Shown here: one piece after another, positions 9,684 through 20,780 of the stretch | Layout: each line of letters starts with the position of its first letter | Position numbering within the stretch: position 1 is the first letter of the stretch | Origin: Chondrus crispus | Lineage: Eukaryota; Rhodophyta; Florideophyceae; Gigartinales; Gigartinaceae | Length of the DNA: 64,000 nucleotides | NCBI RefSeq assembly: GCF_000350225.1 | Contig: NW_005179270.1 | Coordinates: 1-64,000 of the forward strand | Reading direction: 5' to 3' | Notes under the pieces: generated by a model | The model's database searches: none | Told to the model about the DNA's origin: nothing | Seen by the model: the letters and a program-made list of their open reading frames with translations, nothing else | Made by a program: the position numbers and the translations under genes

Positions 9684-9761
9684 GTCAAGTCCTCATGCAA
9701 GGCAGGCGCATCGGTGGCGCAGCAGCTCTTCAGAGCTCTCGAGCTCTCGAGCTCTCGAGAG

Positions 9762-9805
9762 CAGGGAGTGGTTTATTCATGGTTTAGAGTCTAAACCACT
9801 CCCTG
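9762..9805. repeat. 14-bp hairpin
   Basis: CAGGGAGTGGTTTA at 9762-9775 and TAAACCACTCCCTG at 9792-9805 are perfect reverse complements around a 16-base loop. Upstream at about 9731-9760 lies a short GAGCTCTC repeat. No T-run or gene lies next to it. Confidence 0.8.
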
Positions 9806-11893
9806 CCCTCGAGATCCGCGCGATGGCAGCAGATGCAACGCTGGACCATATGGAGTAGCCGGCGCTGGGAGAGCATCGTGCAGCACCTGTAGATCTGTGC
9901 AACCTGTACGGCTAAGCCGGTCTTCTTTTCATGCAAGTGTGCCAACGAAAAACTCCTTACCCAGACAGTTGCAGCCCGCGGGGTGTGCATGGCAGAAATA
10001 AATCGCGGTGCAGGGAGAGATACCGCAGCCCCACGTACAGTAGGTAGACGCAGTGCTACCCAAGGGTACTACTTCCATGCACAATCACGAAGCACGCTTT
10101 GTCACGTGTTGCACTGCGAAGCTTACCTCTTCAGTAAACGGCACCCACCTCGGCGCAAGTCCAGGCGACACGGCATGTCTCCCCGCATTTCATCTTTTGA
10201 CGCCCTTCACGAACGCAGACGCGCCCGCGTCTCTCCGCCTGTCGGAACCACCCCGTGAATAAGCCCGTCCCCCGAAAACCGAAGACGCTGCCGCCTGCTT
10301 GCCGCTGCCGCCTGCTTGCCGCTGCCGCCGCACAGTCGTGCCTACCGCATCGTCCCTGCGGATCCGCGCGCCTCCCGAAGCTTTTGTCCCGGTCCCGGCT
10401 GGCCGAACCCCGCCACCTGCTGTTACGAAGGTAGGAATACCATGTGGCGCCAACATCGCATTCTGAACCTCAAAACGCGCAGCAATGTTGACAATGGAGT
10501 TTAAGAACTACAATGCTTTTCAAACAGGCGTTTTGGTTTCGAAGCAACCAAAATTGGTTTCAATGCAAAACTTTCAAGGGCATTTCTAAAAGCGACCTGA
10601 AAGCATGCTGCTCTCACTAAAATCTATCCTTCCGCAACGGAGCAATCAAGTACGGTAGTAAAGGATTTCTTTTCCCGTCGTGTCGAGAAAATACAACCCC
10701 GGAAAACTGTTGAGAATTATCCGCTTATCCGGTCACGTGTCATCTAGAGACACTACATGCAAGGTTAATACTGTAGTTGTTCTGTTCTCCACATGATTTC
10801 AATGCACATAGCCCGCACTCGTCTGTTTTACAGCAAAGATTCTCACAGCATCTTGGGCCTGCGGATGATGATTTTGGTTTTCTGAGAGGAACGGTATAAA
10901 GTTTATACCAGATATGCTGAGAGGCACCCTGCGTTAGTACGTGTCTTAGCACCAGGGGCAACCTGTTGCTCCGTAGTTTTGAACAGTTGTAACATTATTG
11001 TAGTTAAGCTCATACATCAAATACTGGTGGCCATCGACAGCTGCATAAAGTAGAAAAGAAGAGCGGCAGCTGCTGTCCTGCACCTTCATCTTTATTCATT
11101 CTCTACAACCCCAAAGCTCATATCGAGTACAACCCTTCCCACTTTCGAACGAGAGGCGGTACGGCTTTCAAGAGCCGCGCCACTTCACGTACTGTTCTGC
11201 GTCGCCACGTATGATGAAATGCGCCAGCTCACGCTGCCTGGCTGCGATGGTGTGAGCTGCGAGGGTGTGAGTTGTTCCTGCTGCCCATATCAAATACGCC
11301 TGTGGTACTGAAAAAAAGTACAGTCTGGTGACATGAAAAACTGGCGACCTGAAAAGCAACAATGCGAAAACGAATAATTTCAATTCCGACTCTTCGCACC
11401 TTTATCTCTGTTTGAACGCTCCACCATTTGTCAATTCACAAACGCTCTCGTCTTGTCTTCTACTTCCTTCCACACAAAAGTCCAATTTTTATGTTGAATG
11501 GAGCCACACACGTCATGTGGTAGTCCATCTCGTCATGGAACATTAGATCGGACGAAATCAAGGCTTGCAAGTCAATAATAGTTCCAGCAACTTGCTTTCT
11601 TTTCTACCTCACCCGGATCGGAACTCATACACAAAACTTTTTCAGGGAACTTGAAGCTGCTCAGTGAGCAATCTAGAAGCGACCCAACTTTTTCCCTCGA
11701 CACTTCCATTCACACCGGATGAAAGTTTCGACATGCACCGCGAAGACACGGTCGCAAAACCTCCAAACCTACGGCTGAGATGTTGCTCACCTTCCGTATC
11801 TTCCATGACCCGATGTGCATGTGCACACAGTAGTGCAGCTAAAAAATCTCAGTCCCTTGGAAGGGATCTGGACGCGTCGTCAACGAGGACAAC
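9806..11893. other. Intergenic DNA
   Basis: I see no gene, RNA or clear repeat here. Short open frames on both strands lack any family signature. Confidence 0.4.
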
Positions 11894-11900
11894 ATAAATA
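11894..11900 (+). promoter_or_regulatory. TATA box of the Kazal-like gene
   Basis: ATAAATA stands about 100 bp upstream of the ATG at 11998. The same spacing is seen for the other two secreted-protein genes of the window. Confidence 0.5.
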
Positions 11901-11997
11901 TGGGCATTCCCCGCACAGACACCAAGCCCTTCTGCGCAGCATCCCCCCTCCACTACCGCCAGACCCCGACCGCCAGCGCCAGCAAACCGTCCCCAGG

Positions 11998-12489
11998 ATG
12001 AATTGCTTCACCGCCCTCCTCGCCCTCACCCTGGCCACCGTGAGCTTCGCCGCCTCTCCTGTCCCCTCCGGCCTGCTCTGCTCGACCGGCGGCGGGCTCG
12101 TACCGCCTTCCCCCTTCCCGTGCGGGCGGCACGCCACATGCGTGATCTTCGACTTCGGCTTCCCCGCCGCCGACCGGCCCAACCGCGGCGTTTGCAAGAA
12201 GCTGCCCGGCCCGCCGCCCAAGTGCTCGGTGGAGTTCTGCTCCAAGACGGGCGCCAAGGGGATTTGCTCCGTGGCTGAGGGCAACGCTGATGTCGCGTTC
12301 TGCGGCAGCTGGGCGACTAGATCAGACGGCTTCCCGGGGCCGGACTGTGACTTTGTGTGCTTGGCCGTCTGCTTGGAGGATGGGCCCTTCGGAAGCGATG
12401 GGAAGCAGTACTGTAGCTTGTGCTACTTGAGGGCGGCGAGCTGCGCGTCCAACTTCAAGATCTATGGACCGGTTCCGAAGCCGCATTAG
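11998..12489 (+). CDS. Small secreted Cys-rich protein, Kazal-like
   Basis: From the ATG at 11998 the product has 163 residues. A signal peptide is evident (MNCFTALLALTLATVSFA, then ASP). The mature part is rich in Cys and Gly. Near the C-terminus FGSDGKQYCSLCYLRAASC resembles the core of a Kazal/follistatin domain (CGSDGxxYxNxCxLxxAxC), but the Cys before GSDG is Phe here and a Cys follows the Tyr. Kazal domains usually inhibit serine proteases outside the cell; inhibition by this one is inference. The frame is open upstream to 11815, but the ATG at 11998 gives a correctly placed signal peptide and lies just after the TATA box. Composition is GC-rich compared with its flanks, as for the other host genes. 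Confidence 0.7.
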   Translation: MNCFTALLALTLATVSFAASPVPSGLLCSTGGGLVPPSPFPCGRHATCVIFDFGFPAADRPNRGVCKKLPGPPPKCSVEFCSKTGAKGICSVAEGNADVAFCGSWATRSDGFPGPDCDFVCLAVCLEDGPFGSDGKQYCSLCYLRAASCASNFKIYGPVPKPH

Positions 12490-12860
12490 ATATATCATGG
12501 GACCCTTTCTCTCTTGCACGTGATTTGGTCTTGTATGCCGGGTTGGAGGAGGCGAGGTGGTGGATGAAGAAAGAGAGCAGATTTCTGAGAGCACTAGAGC
12601 CGCCTGACATGCAGGATGGATGAAGTAAAAGAGACCTCCACTTTCCTTGCACCTTGAGTTTCGATGGCATTTCAGTTGCAGATGCTTTCTATGAATAGTC
12701 TTCACGAATAAGCCAGATTGTCGTTCAGTAGCACATGAACCTGACCTCGTATCGTGATCAGAGACTTTTTCCATCTCCTTCTCTCTTTCGCTTATGTCAG
12801 GCCAATTGCAGCCCTCTTGATGGCACCGCACACTAAGCGTCACCTCATGAATACATGCAG
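12490..12860. other. 3' flank of the Kazal-like gene
   Basis: No further gene seen. Presumably 3' UTR and spacer; no canonical AATAAA was noticed close to the stop. Confidence 0.35.
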
Positions 12861-12901
12861 GGCAGATGTCACCGCCTCCACTGGAGACGGTGACATCTGC
12901 C
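12861..12901. repeat. 41-bp near-perfect palindrome abutting an assembly gap
   Basis: GGCAGATGTCACCG at 12861-12874 pairs exactly with CGGTGACATCTGCC at 12888-12901, and most of the interior pairs as well. The second arm ends on the last base before the N run, so the hairpin may have stopped the assembly. Confidence 0.85.
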
Positions 12902-13001
12902 NNNNNNNNNNNNNNNNNNNNNNNNNNNNNNNNNNNNNNNNNNNNNNNNNNNNNNNNNNNNNNNNNNNNNNNNNNNNNNNNNNNNNNNNNNNNNNNNNNN
13001 N
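12902..13001. other. Assembly gap (100 N)
   Basis: A run of exactly 100 N, the usual placeholder for a gap of unknown size. Confidence 0.95.
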
Positions 13002-13169
13002 CTTCTAAGCGTAGTTATCCGGAAGCTTTCGCCCTCTTCCACAGTTCTCCGCCACAAACCCATGCTGTGCCCGAATAAGGACTATTCCTGAAGACAACCA
13101 TCGAGTGATACTGTCGCGGTCCTTCATTCATATCTGGTAAGAGCTGCCACTGGCTTGCCCTGCATGTAT

Positions 13170-13198
13170 TTTATGTGTGGAGGCCCTCCACACATAAA
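13170..13198. repeat. 29-bp palindrome
   Basis: TTTATGTGTGGAGG and CCTCCACACATAAA are perfect reverse complements separated by one C. Confidence 0.85.
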
Positions 13199-13328
13199 TT
13201 ACTGTACAGAGAGGACTCGCGCAATAGTGCCGAATTGAGTAATTCCACGAGTGAGTAATGCAGGGGTTTCTCGGTGAACACAGGTTATCATACCTTGCAT
13301 TGCTGTTAGACACCTGTCCAAGACGGGG

Positions 13329-13682
13329 ATGCGGCCGACGAAGATGCCCAACAGTAAACGGATCAACCTTTCCAACATAATTTACCCCACAGGTCCTCTC
13401 CGTCTTACTCCAGTGACACGCAAGGGCACCGACACAACCACAACACAACATGAAAAGACGATTGCAGATGGAACCAAAGAGATAGAATCAAATGAGCATG
13501 TTATTCCAGGTTTTAAGGAAGTAATTGCCTGCTTTACAGGAGTGGAGGAAATAGTGAACAATTCGGGTATCGAGGATGCAGTCCGTCATTTGCACCGTGC
13601 AAAGCGCGCGTTGCTAACTGCACGCGCTGAGCAGAGTCGTTCCGAGAGGCACCAGGCGCTTGTAAACGAGTATTTTGTGTGA
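13329..13682 (+). CDS. Hypothetical protein, 117 residues, doubtful
   Basis: An open frame with a balanced composition, first MRPTKMPNS and last ALVNEYFV. The second half looks helical (EEIVNNSGIEDAVRHLHRAK). No family is recognised, there is no TATA box at the spacing used by the other genes, and no neighbour supports it. It may be a decayed gene piece or chance. Confidence 0.2.
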   Translation: MRPTKMPNSKRINLSNIIYPTGPLRLTPVTRKGTDTTTTQHEKTIADGTKEIESNEHVIPGFKEVIACFTGVEEIVNNSGIEDAVRHLHRAKRALLTARAEQSRSERHQALVNEYFV

Positions 13683-15767
13683 CCCCATTCATTAGTGCAA
13701 GATGCGAGTATTGCATGTTGTTGGAACCTTGCATGGGGGTGCACTACTCAGTGTGGTTGACTGTAGCAGCTCTGGATGCCGAAATTGAAAATATCATCCA
13801 CGTGTCCACGGTGTACAGCACGTGTCATTTCCGCCGATGAGCGCACGTGCACCCCCCGGACGCGATGACGATGCGCCCAGTTGCGCGGTGCCATCCTGCG
13901 CTCCGTCTCCTCGGCGCGTCGCGACATAACGAAGCGGCGAGGGCCGGTGTCGCCACGTTCGCGCGGGGCGGCTCCCCGCGTCGGGAAGGGCGCTACCGGG
14001 GGGGCGTCCGGCTTTTGACGGCAAGCGTGCAGCGAAAGAAGGTGGGCAGGACCGCGGGACTGGCAGAGGCGCCCTGCGCGGAGTGCCGCCCGCTGCGGGC
14101 AAATAGATGAACAGAGGAGCACGGCCGTATGGCAAGTCGGGGTCGCTGGAGATCTGGCGGCTTACAGCATTGCTGTGAGGCGCAGTCGGGTAGAAGCATG
14201 CCGCGAGGGGGACGCATCCGTCCCGGCTGCGTCCACCTGTGTATCTCCTACCGGTCCTGAACAGTAACAAGCGGAATCGCGACGAGGGGATGCGCACCTC
14301 CTCACGTGCGCGTCTGGTACGACATGTCCGTCCGTAAACAACGTGTTGGTGTTGACACCAGAGTAAGGCACGGGCATTTCATGCGTAACCTAAGCATGGC
14401 GCGAGTCGTGAGAAACTTATTTCTCATCGAAAGCAGCTCAGCTTACATTGGTCGCACACACCAAGTTTGAAAATACATCCCAAGCATGGCACTGTCGCCC
14501 AAGGCTTTCAGTTTGATGTCCAGTAAAGCAAGTCCGGTACGGAGCGGAGAGGCGCTTTGGGAAGCATTCTATGATGCAGAACGAGCAAAAGGGGATGGGC
14601 CACCGGGCAACGACCGGAGGGATGAATGACTGCAAGTCATACGAAGGCATGATCACAAACTGATCGTGAAGAAGCAGTATCCGGCGAGGCGAACGCCCCC
14701 TCGAAGCGCCTCCCCAAACACCCCCTTCCGGACGGCATCCGCTCCCTCAAGCGCCGCAAGCCGCACAGGCCAGACGTAGTGTCCCCCCCGGCCGCGCCCG
14801 TCGTCTCCACGCGGCACACATGTGCGGCGCGTGGCTGACATGTGCGACGTGGAATGGTCGGCACGCAGCCGTCGCCAAAGTGTCGTGTTGCCACGCTCAC
14901 GCGAGGACGCCGTCCGGACGGCGCTTCGGACGTCACTGGGGCGGCCTGATTGTCTGACATCGTGACGAACGCGCGTCCGCCCCGGACGCCCGCTGCTCGT
15001 ATGACGCAGGGGTTGCCACGTCATGCACTCGTCGCGGCGGAGGAGCCGGAGGCGTGTATGTTGCGATTTGCGAAAATTGTGCCACCGGCGCGTCGCGAGA
15101 CGCGCTTTACACAATTCTGCCATTCCGCAGCCCTGCGGCGAGGGCCGAGTTGGGGTCGCCCAACTAGCGGTGTTGATGGTTTGGTTTGCGTTTCATGTCA
15201 TCAAACAAAGTGTTTCCTGACTTCTTGTCCTTTCTTCGATCACGTTGGCAGTGGAAGTAATGGAGGCCATATCCATCCTTCTTTTATTCTGTCCTGACAA
15301 CATACAGGACCATTCTCTCCGAATCTCTCCTCGTTCCAGAGAACACGCCTCCTCATTACGCATGCGACACAAAACATACATAACAATACGTCATCTCAGA
15401 TGCACAAGCCCGTGTCCTCCAGACGACATACCATGTGCTGCGCGACCTCCAAACAACGCCTGGTCTGCCCTTAATCGTTTTCACGAGAATCCCCTCGCAC
15501 AGACATGGGGCGCCAACAGGAGATGCTTGGAATCTCCTGAGTGACCGTCCTGCTGTTGCTGCGAAGGTACGAAACACGGAAATCTCCCAGAAAGACACAG
15601 CTCACCATCCTTCTGTCGTACCGTCGTTCAAGGGCGATTTCACCTCGTTTGCTCCGCAGCACTCGCGTCTCGCCGTCTGTCCAGGACTAGTGGAAACAGT
15701 TTTTGTTCGCCGCACGTCTTCGTGCCACTCGGCCTCGGAACCGTCGCCGAGGAGGCACCGCCGTGCT
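13683..15767. other. Intergenic DNA with two GC-rich islands
   Basis: GC-rich stretches at about 13840-14120 and 14690-15130 are open in several frames but encode nothing recognisable. They may be remains of GC-rich retroelements. No RNA gene was recognised. Confidence 0.35.
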
Positions 15768-15923
15768 TCATGACACTTGAAGATTAACGCATGTCTGCGT
15801 GGAGCACCTTGTAGCAGGCACGAGAATGATGCAACTTCTGACGTGATTCATGACACCTGAAGAATAACGCATGTCTGCGTGGAGTACCTCTGTAGCGAGC
15901 ACGAGGATGATGCAGCTTCTCAC
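15768..15923. repeat. Tandem duplication (period 80 bp) upstream of the secreted-protein gene
   Basis: A roughly 76-bp segment starting TCATGACAC at 15768 recurs at 15848 with about 10 differences. Both contain ACGCATGTCTGCGTGGAG and GATGATGCA. It lies 70-230 bp upstream of the TATA box, so it could be a duplicated regulatory element; that role is inference. Confidence 0.8.
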
Positions 15924-15993
15924 GCCCTGTTTGCTGAAGGGCACATCTTCGACGACGACCGTCTCTGTCCCCACCCCGTACACTCCGCGCCTG

Positions 15994-16000
15994 TATAAAT
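15994..16000 (+). promoter_or_regulatory. TATA box of the 562-residue secreted-protein gene
   Basis: TATAAAT lies 117-123 bp upstream of the ATG at 16117. Confidence 0.65.
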
Positions 16001-16116
16001 ACCCTGATCGGTGCCGCTCATGTGCTGCTGCTCATGACCCCAAGCAACCTACTCGGCGCAGGTAGAAAGAAAGATAGCTGCCCTCCCTCACCCACGCGCT
16101 CATATCCGCCTTCGCC

Positions 16117-17001
16117 ATGTTTAAACTAGCGACATATTTGTTGTTTGCCGTCCTCTCCCTGCTCACAGGCAGCCTGGCCGCCAACGAGAACTTGAACATT
16201 GCCACCAAGTGCAAGGACCATCCCGCCTACAAGGCCTCCCTCAACCCGGTGCTTGTCTCGTCGTGGGCCTTCCCCAGCTCCCTATCCACGTCGGAACAAC
16301 TTGCCTACTTGCCCAAGCACCAAGACCACATGTTCTCTCCTGTCAGGGGCAACAATCCCAACAAGTACAGGGACCTCGACCTCTTCCACACGGCCATGGG
16401 CCTTCGCGACCCGTCGTTCCGGATTTTCTTCAACCGCCGAGCCAAGGTGTACCTCTTCCTGGACGTGCCCAACAGCGCCTTCGACGAGGACCGGTCGGCC
16501 ACGCTCCAGGGGTGGCGGCGCGAGGGATGGGCACGCCGCACCCGAGGCGCGGGCACCATCACGTTCGGCGTCCACCAGACGCTGACCAAGTCCATGACGC
16601 GATACGCATACGTCTTCTCCAAGCTCAGCACCGGCGACAACTCCGTGGACATCCCCCAGACGATGTTCCTCAAGCAGCGCGTGGCCGGCGTGTCCGTGCC
16701 CGGGTCGTACAACCTGTGGATCGCCGAGGCGGACGGGTCCCCCAGTCCGCCTGTGGGCAAGTTCAACGGTATGACGATCCGACCCAACCGCGAGTGCCCC
16801 GCCGCGCTGCACGCCGCGTGGGTCGCCAAGGATAAAAATCGCGCCGACAGAGACACGCGCGGCCGCATGTTCCGCACCTGGCATCCGCAGTGGGACCCAT
16901 GCTGGTGGTGGTAAGTTTCTCTCTCCCGTCTTATTCCGTGAGCTTGTTCCTCGTCGCGGCGCCCTTGTTGAGCTTGGTTCTGACCATGCTGGTGTTTCGA
17001 A

Positions 17002-17060
<59 letters not shown>

Positions 17061-18000
17061 CACAAACGCAAACTATGGACGCGCATGTACCTCGCACCCT
17101 GGCAGCGCATACAACCACGAGCACGGGTCGTCGCCCAAGGCGCTGATGAACTACGAGCCGACGTTCGACTACACGGCGTGGAAGGACGGGCGGGCGGACG
17201 AGAGCGACGAGGGGTTCAAAGGGTTTGTGCTGCGGTACGACAAGTATATGATCTACTTCAGCCTGCACGGGAAGCAGTCATCGCTGCGGCGGACAATGGT
17301 GCAGTTCCACACGATCACGCTGGTGATCAAGGACCGGGTGACGGACGAGCTGTACCTGGAGATTCAACAAAAGGGGGACTTCGGGTTCCAGGGCGTGCAA
17401 CTGCGCAACGGGGACTTCCTGCCGATCAACGCCGGGCAGCAGAGCATCCGGGACGCGCAGGACGCGGCGGGCGCGGGGCGCGCGTTCCGGTCGGTGAATG
17501 TGGTGGACGAGGGCAACCTCGACGCGCGGTTCCGGTTCCGCGGCTCGCCCATACTGGGGCTGTACGAGTTCTGGAGCACTTTGCCGATGTGCACGAAGGC
17601 GAAGAGCCGGACCAAGCTGTTGCAGACGGAGTTCAAGCTCGTGAACACGGGCATCAAGTCGCTGCAGCGGGCCGACACGTCGGTCAAGCTCGGGCGGCGC
17701 TCGGGGGGAAAGCTGTTCCAGAACACTGGGCTGAACCGGTCGATGTCGGCCAAGGAGTTGAAGATCGGGGCAAGGTACTGCCCAGAGGGCAAGTCCGGGA
17801 GGTTTTATACAGACGTCAGGGGACAGAGGATCGTCAGCGGGCCGGGGAGGACGGCCGTCAAGCAGTTTGTGAAACCAGGGTTCGAAATGGTCCTCAACGG
17901 AAGGTTCGAGACAGTCGATACGTGGGTCGGGCTGCACATCGAGGGCGCCAGGGGCTTCTTCGTGGATAACGGGTACGGCGTTGACCCCGAGAACAACTAG
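16117..18000 (+). CDS. Secreted protein of unknown family, two exons (16117-16910, 17106-18000)
   Basis: Joining 16117-16910 to 17106-18000 across a GTAAGT...CAG intron gives a 562-residue protein. The first exon runs into TAA just past the splice donor, and the second exon continues the frame (DPCWW then C-AYNHEHG). The N-terminus MFKLATYLLFAVLSLLTGSLA is a signal peptide. The mature protein has two halves rich in beta-type sequence. The first contains KVYLFLDVP and GAGTITFGV, the second RFYTDVRG and TWVGLHIEGARGFFVDN near the C-terminus. No transmembrane segment follows. I recognise no family; an extracellular or cell-wall role is inferred from the signal peptide only. A TATA box and an AATAAA signal (18085) frame the gene. 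Confidence 0.8.
16911..17105 (+). other. Intron with a long TC microsatellite
   Basis: A 195-bp GT-AG intron (GTAAGT donor, GGCAG acceptor). It contains an uninterrupted TC run of about 56 bases at 17000-17055, within a pyrimidine-rich stretch. Confidence 0.85.
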
Positions 18001-18084
18001 GGGCCTATAGGTTGGTGGGATACGAGCACGTGTAGGAGATAGGAGTATGAGATGCGAGTATGAACTATGAGGAGTGATTTTGAA

Positions 18085-18090
18085 AATAAA
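18085..18090 (+). promoter_or_regulatory. Polyadenylation signal AATAAA
   Basis: AATAAA 85 bp after the stop codon of the two-exon secreted-protein gene. Confidence 0.6.
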
Positions 18091-18163
18091 GAGAATGAAT
18101 TGGTGTACTTTTGGAAATATGCGAAAACAGGCGGGAAATGACAGGGAAGGGTCCGTTACGGAC

Positions 18164-18412
18164 TTTGGTGCAAGAAGCGATAGCTCCTTTATTCCGGCTT
18201 TGGGACTCTGAACTAAATGTCAGACCGCACAGGACATTCTGTCCCGCAGGGAATAGACTTGTAACCAACGAGCGACGACGAGTAAACGAGGAGTCATCGG
18301 TCTCTTGTTCACACACTAAAGATTCAAGGACAAACGTTGTCTGGCGGCGTGTCCTGTGCGCCGTTGGCGCTGTTGTGCGTGTAGTGCATGTATGAGTACT
18401 GCTCTCATGACA
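18164..18412 (-). repeat. Diverged Copia-type LTR remnant
   Basis: On the minus strand it starts TGTCATGAGAGC at 18412, continues with GTAGTGCATG-like and ACAACAGCG motifs, and ends near GCTTCTTGCACC at 18164, in parallel with the LTRs at 25-30 kb and 9.3 kb. It is longer (249 bp) and no matching target-site duplication was found. Confidence 0.45.
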
Positions 18413-20780
18413 CACACAGCAACGGTAATGGCACACGTGTGGTCAATAATGTGAGAGAACGGGTACCGGCCGGTGTCGGTAAACGTAACGACCCGGAGGG
18501 AGATCCCGTAGGGGTGACCAGACGATACTGGAAAGGCAGGGGATAACTCAGCTTGTACACGGGGTGCACGTACCGCCACGGGGGACAGGTGGCGACGGAA
18601 TGGCCACGTGTACCGCCGTACGTATTACGTCCCGATAGGGTACAGTAGACTAGAAGGTCCTACTGTAGGGGCGTAGAAATTAGTGTAATAGGAGTGTCAG
18701 CCGCGGGAGTCCCAGCTAGCACACGTGGTGCGCGCTCTGCCTCGAGTAGAGGTGGCAGGAGCACAACCACCTGTGCCGCTGTGCAGATTACTCCCCAGTG
18801 GAGTACAGTAGAGGTACTCTACTGTAGTGATCCAAAGTAGAAGTGGATCACTACTGTACTGCCTGGCCACCGGAGCTCGACGTACTTACGGGCCGAGGCA
18901 GTACGCCCCCAGAGTAAAGGGGGCAGCGACCCCCTTTGGCGAGAACTGAGGAAAAACAGGCAGATCGTCCCGTCCGGGTTATTCTTGAGGGCCGCAAACA
19001 CACGCTCCCCAGTTTGATCGTTCCATGGCCTGGTGGAAGCGTATGCCCATTGAGCCCTATCCTCTCCGGGGGTGGCAATTCCACTCTCCCGTTTGCCGGA
19101 GTCGTAACCGCAGCCCTCACAGAGAGGTTGGTGGTGATGTGATTTTACCGCTACCGTGGACACATCCTCCGTGACGGGGTAAAAGCCGAACCGGAAGGAT
19201 CCATGTTATTACATATATGGATCATGACGGTCCCACCTTGGTGTAAAGGTTGAAAGAAAAACACAGTATGTATGTATTTCTAATTACACTTTGTATAAAA
19301 ATACTGTGAGTGTCCTTCCCGAATGGACTGACCCCTCCATTCTTTAAAAGAATGGCATAGAACTACACTATAATTTCTATGCCCTACCTGAAATACTTAT
19401 CAAAAGAGGAGAACAGTATCTAGTAGAATTAAAGACGATTGTTGAGGAGACTGAAAGCAAAGACATAAGCTATTATATGGAGATTAATTATAGGCTGGAA
19501 GTATAGTTTCTTGTAGTCTAGTATGTACTGTATTGTTCTAAGTTGCAGCTACGATTTTCATAAAAGGCGCGCAGTTCGGACGGGGAAAGCAAAAGGGGCA
19601 GACACAACCACTCAGTAAACCTGAGAGCCACCCAACCTGCAACCCCAAGTGTGTCCAACTTAAGAACCGCTTTGCGAAAGCGCATCAACAAAAGTAAGTC
19701 ACTCTGTTCATTTTATTAACCCTGAGCACCGCTAAACTCAGCCTTGCTGATGAATTAAGTATCTCTACTCCATGTACGCTGGGTGCCCCTCCTACTGTGG
19801 TGACAGGAACAATGTGTCAGTCTCTGTCGGGGAGAGGGTGGAGGATGCTTTAGTAGGATCGAGCGCCGTCGGCTGCGTCTGATCTCTGGCGCTTGTGGAC
19901 ATCATTTACATGTGTGATCTACGTGATTCATGGCACCTTCTGGGGTCCTGGCGCGGAAGAGCGCCAAGCGGTACCCAGGGTATATGGAGTGTGATAGACC
20001 CCTCTTAATATCGCATCCCCCGTACATTTTGCCTACTACTCTAGTGCCATAATGACTTACCACGGTAACAGCTGAGGACGTGCAGAAGCCCAAGTATGGT
20101 TTCTGTCCACTTGGTGTCAGCGCAACGTATTGTACTAACCATACTTGATTTCTCTGCGCAAATCGGACTACTGCTGACTTGCACCAAGAGTTTGCATCAA
20201 GTAGAAGCAGTGTGATGCACTTTGCCTGCACAATTCTTCCTACTCTCCACATTTCATTTTTCATGTAAAGACTGTTTCAGTCATCTCAGTTACAATACTA
20301 TTGCACGTTGTGAGAGATTGGTGCCGAGATGGCGTCGTCCCCTCATCCAACGTTTACTATTGTAAGTTGTTCAGTACTTTAAAAGAATGCACGAGCAAAG
20401 ACGGGAAAGTTACTACGGGAGAAGTCGACGAGTTTGGCTTGTCCTGAGTCCAGGAGAGCCTGACACGATGTCGTGTCAGGGTAGCAAGTATCGTACACCG
20501 TAAGCTTTCCAGAGTGAGGCAAATAGAATTTGCTTGCGTCCGTCATCGTATGCCACGCAATATGGCGGGGCGCAAGAAATGCAAACATGTTGAAGGAATA
20601 TCAGAGTTTTCCTTCTTCGTTTATTCATATCGGAGCCTATTGCACCCCATGAATTACACAAAAGGTAAATGAGAGTGGACTGAATGTCTATTTCTTGCAG
20701 ATTGCTATTCATCACAAACAAAATAACGCCCATCACATGGATTGATACCGATTCGATTCATTCTGCGAATCTCATCACGG
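18413..20780. other. Intergenic DNA, AT-rich from 19.2 to 19.6 kb
   Basis: No gene recognised. A hairpin-rich stretch at 18790-18860 pairs TACTGTAGTGATCCA with TGGATCACTACTGTA except for one base. Many short GTACTGTA/TACAGTA motifs occur here and elsewhere in the window. Confidence 0.4.
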
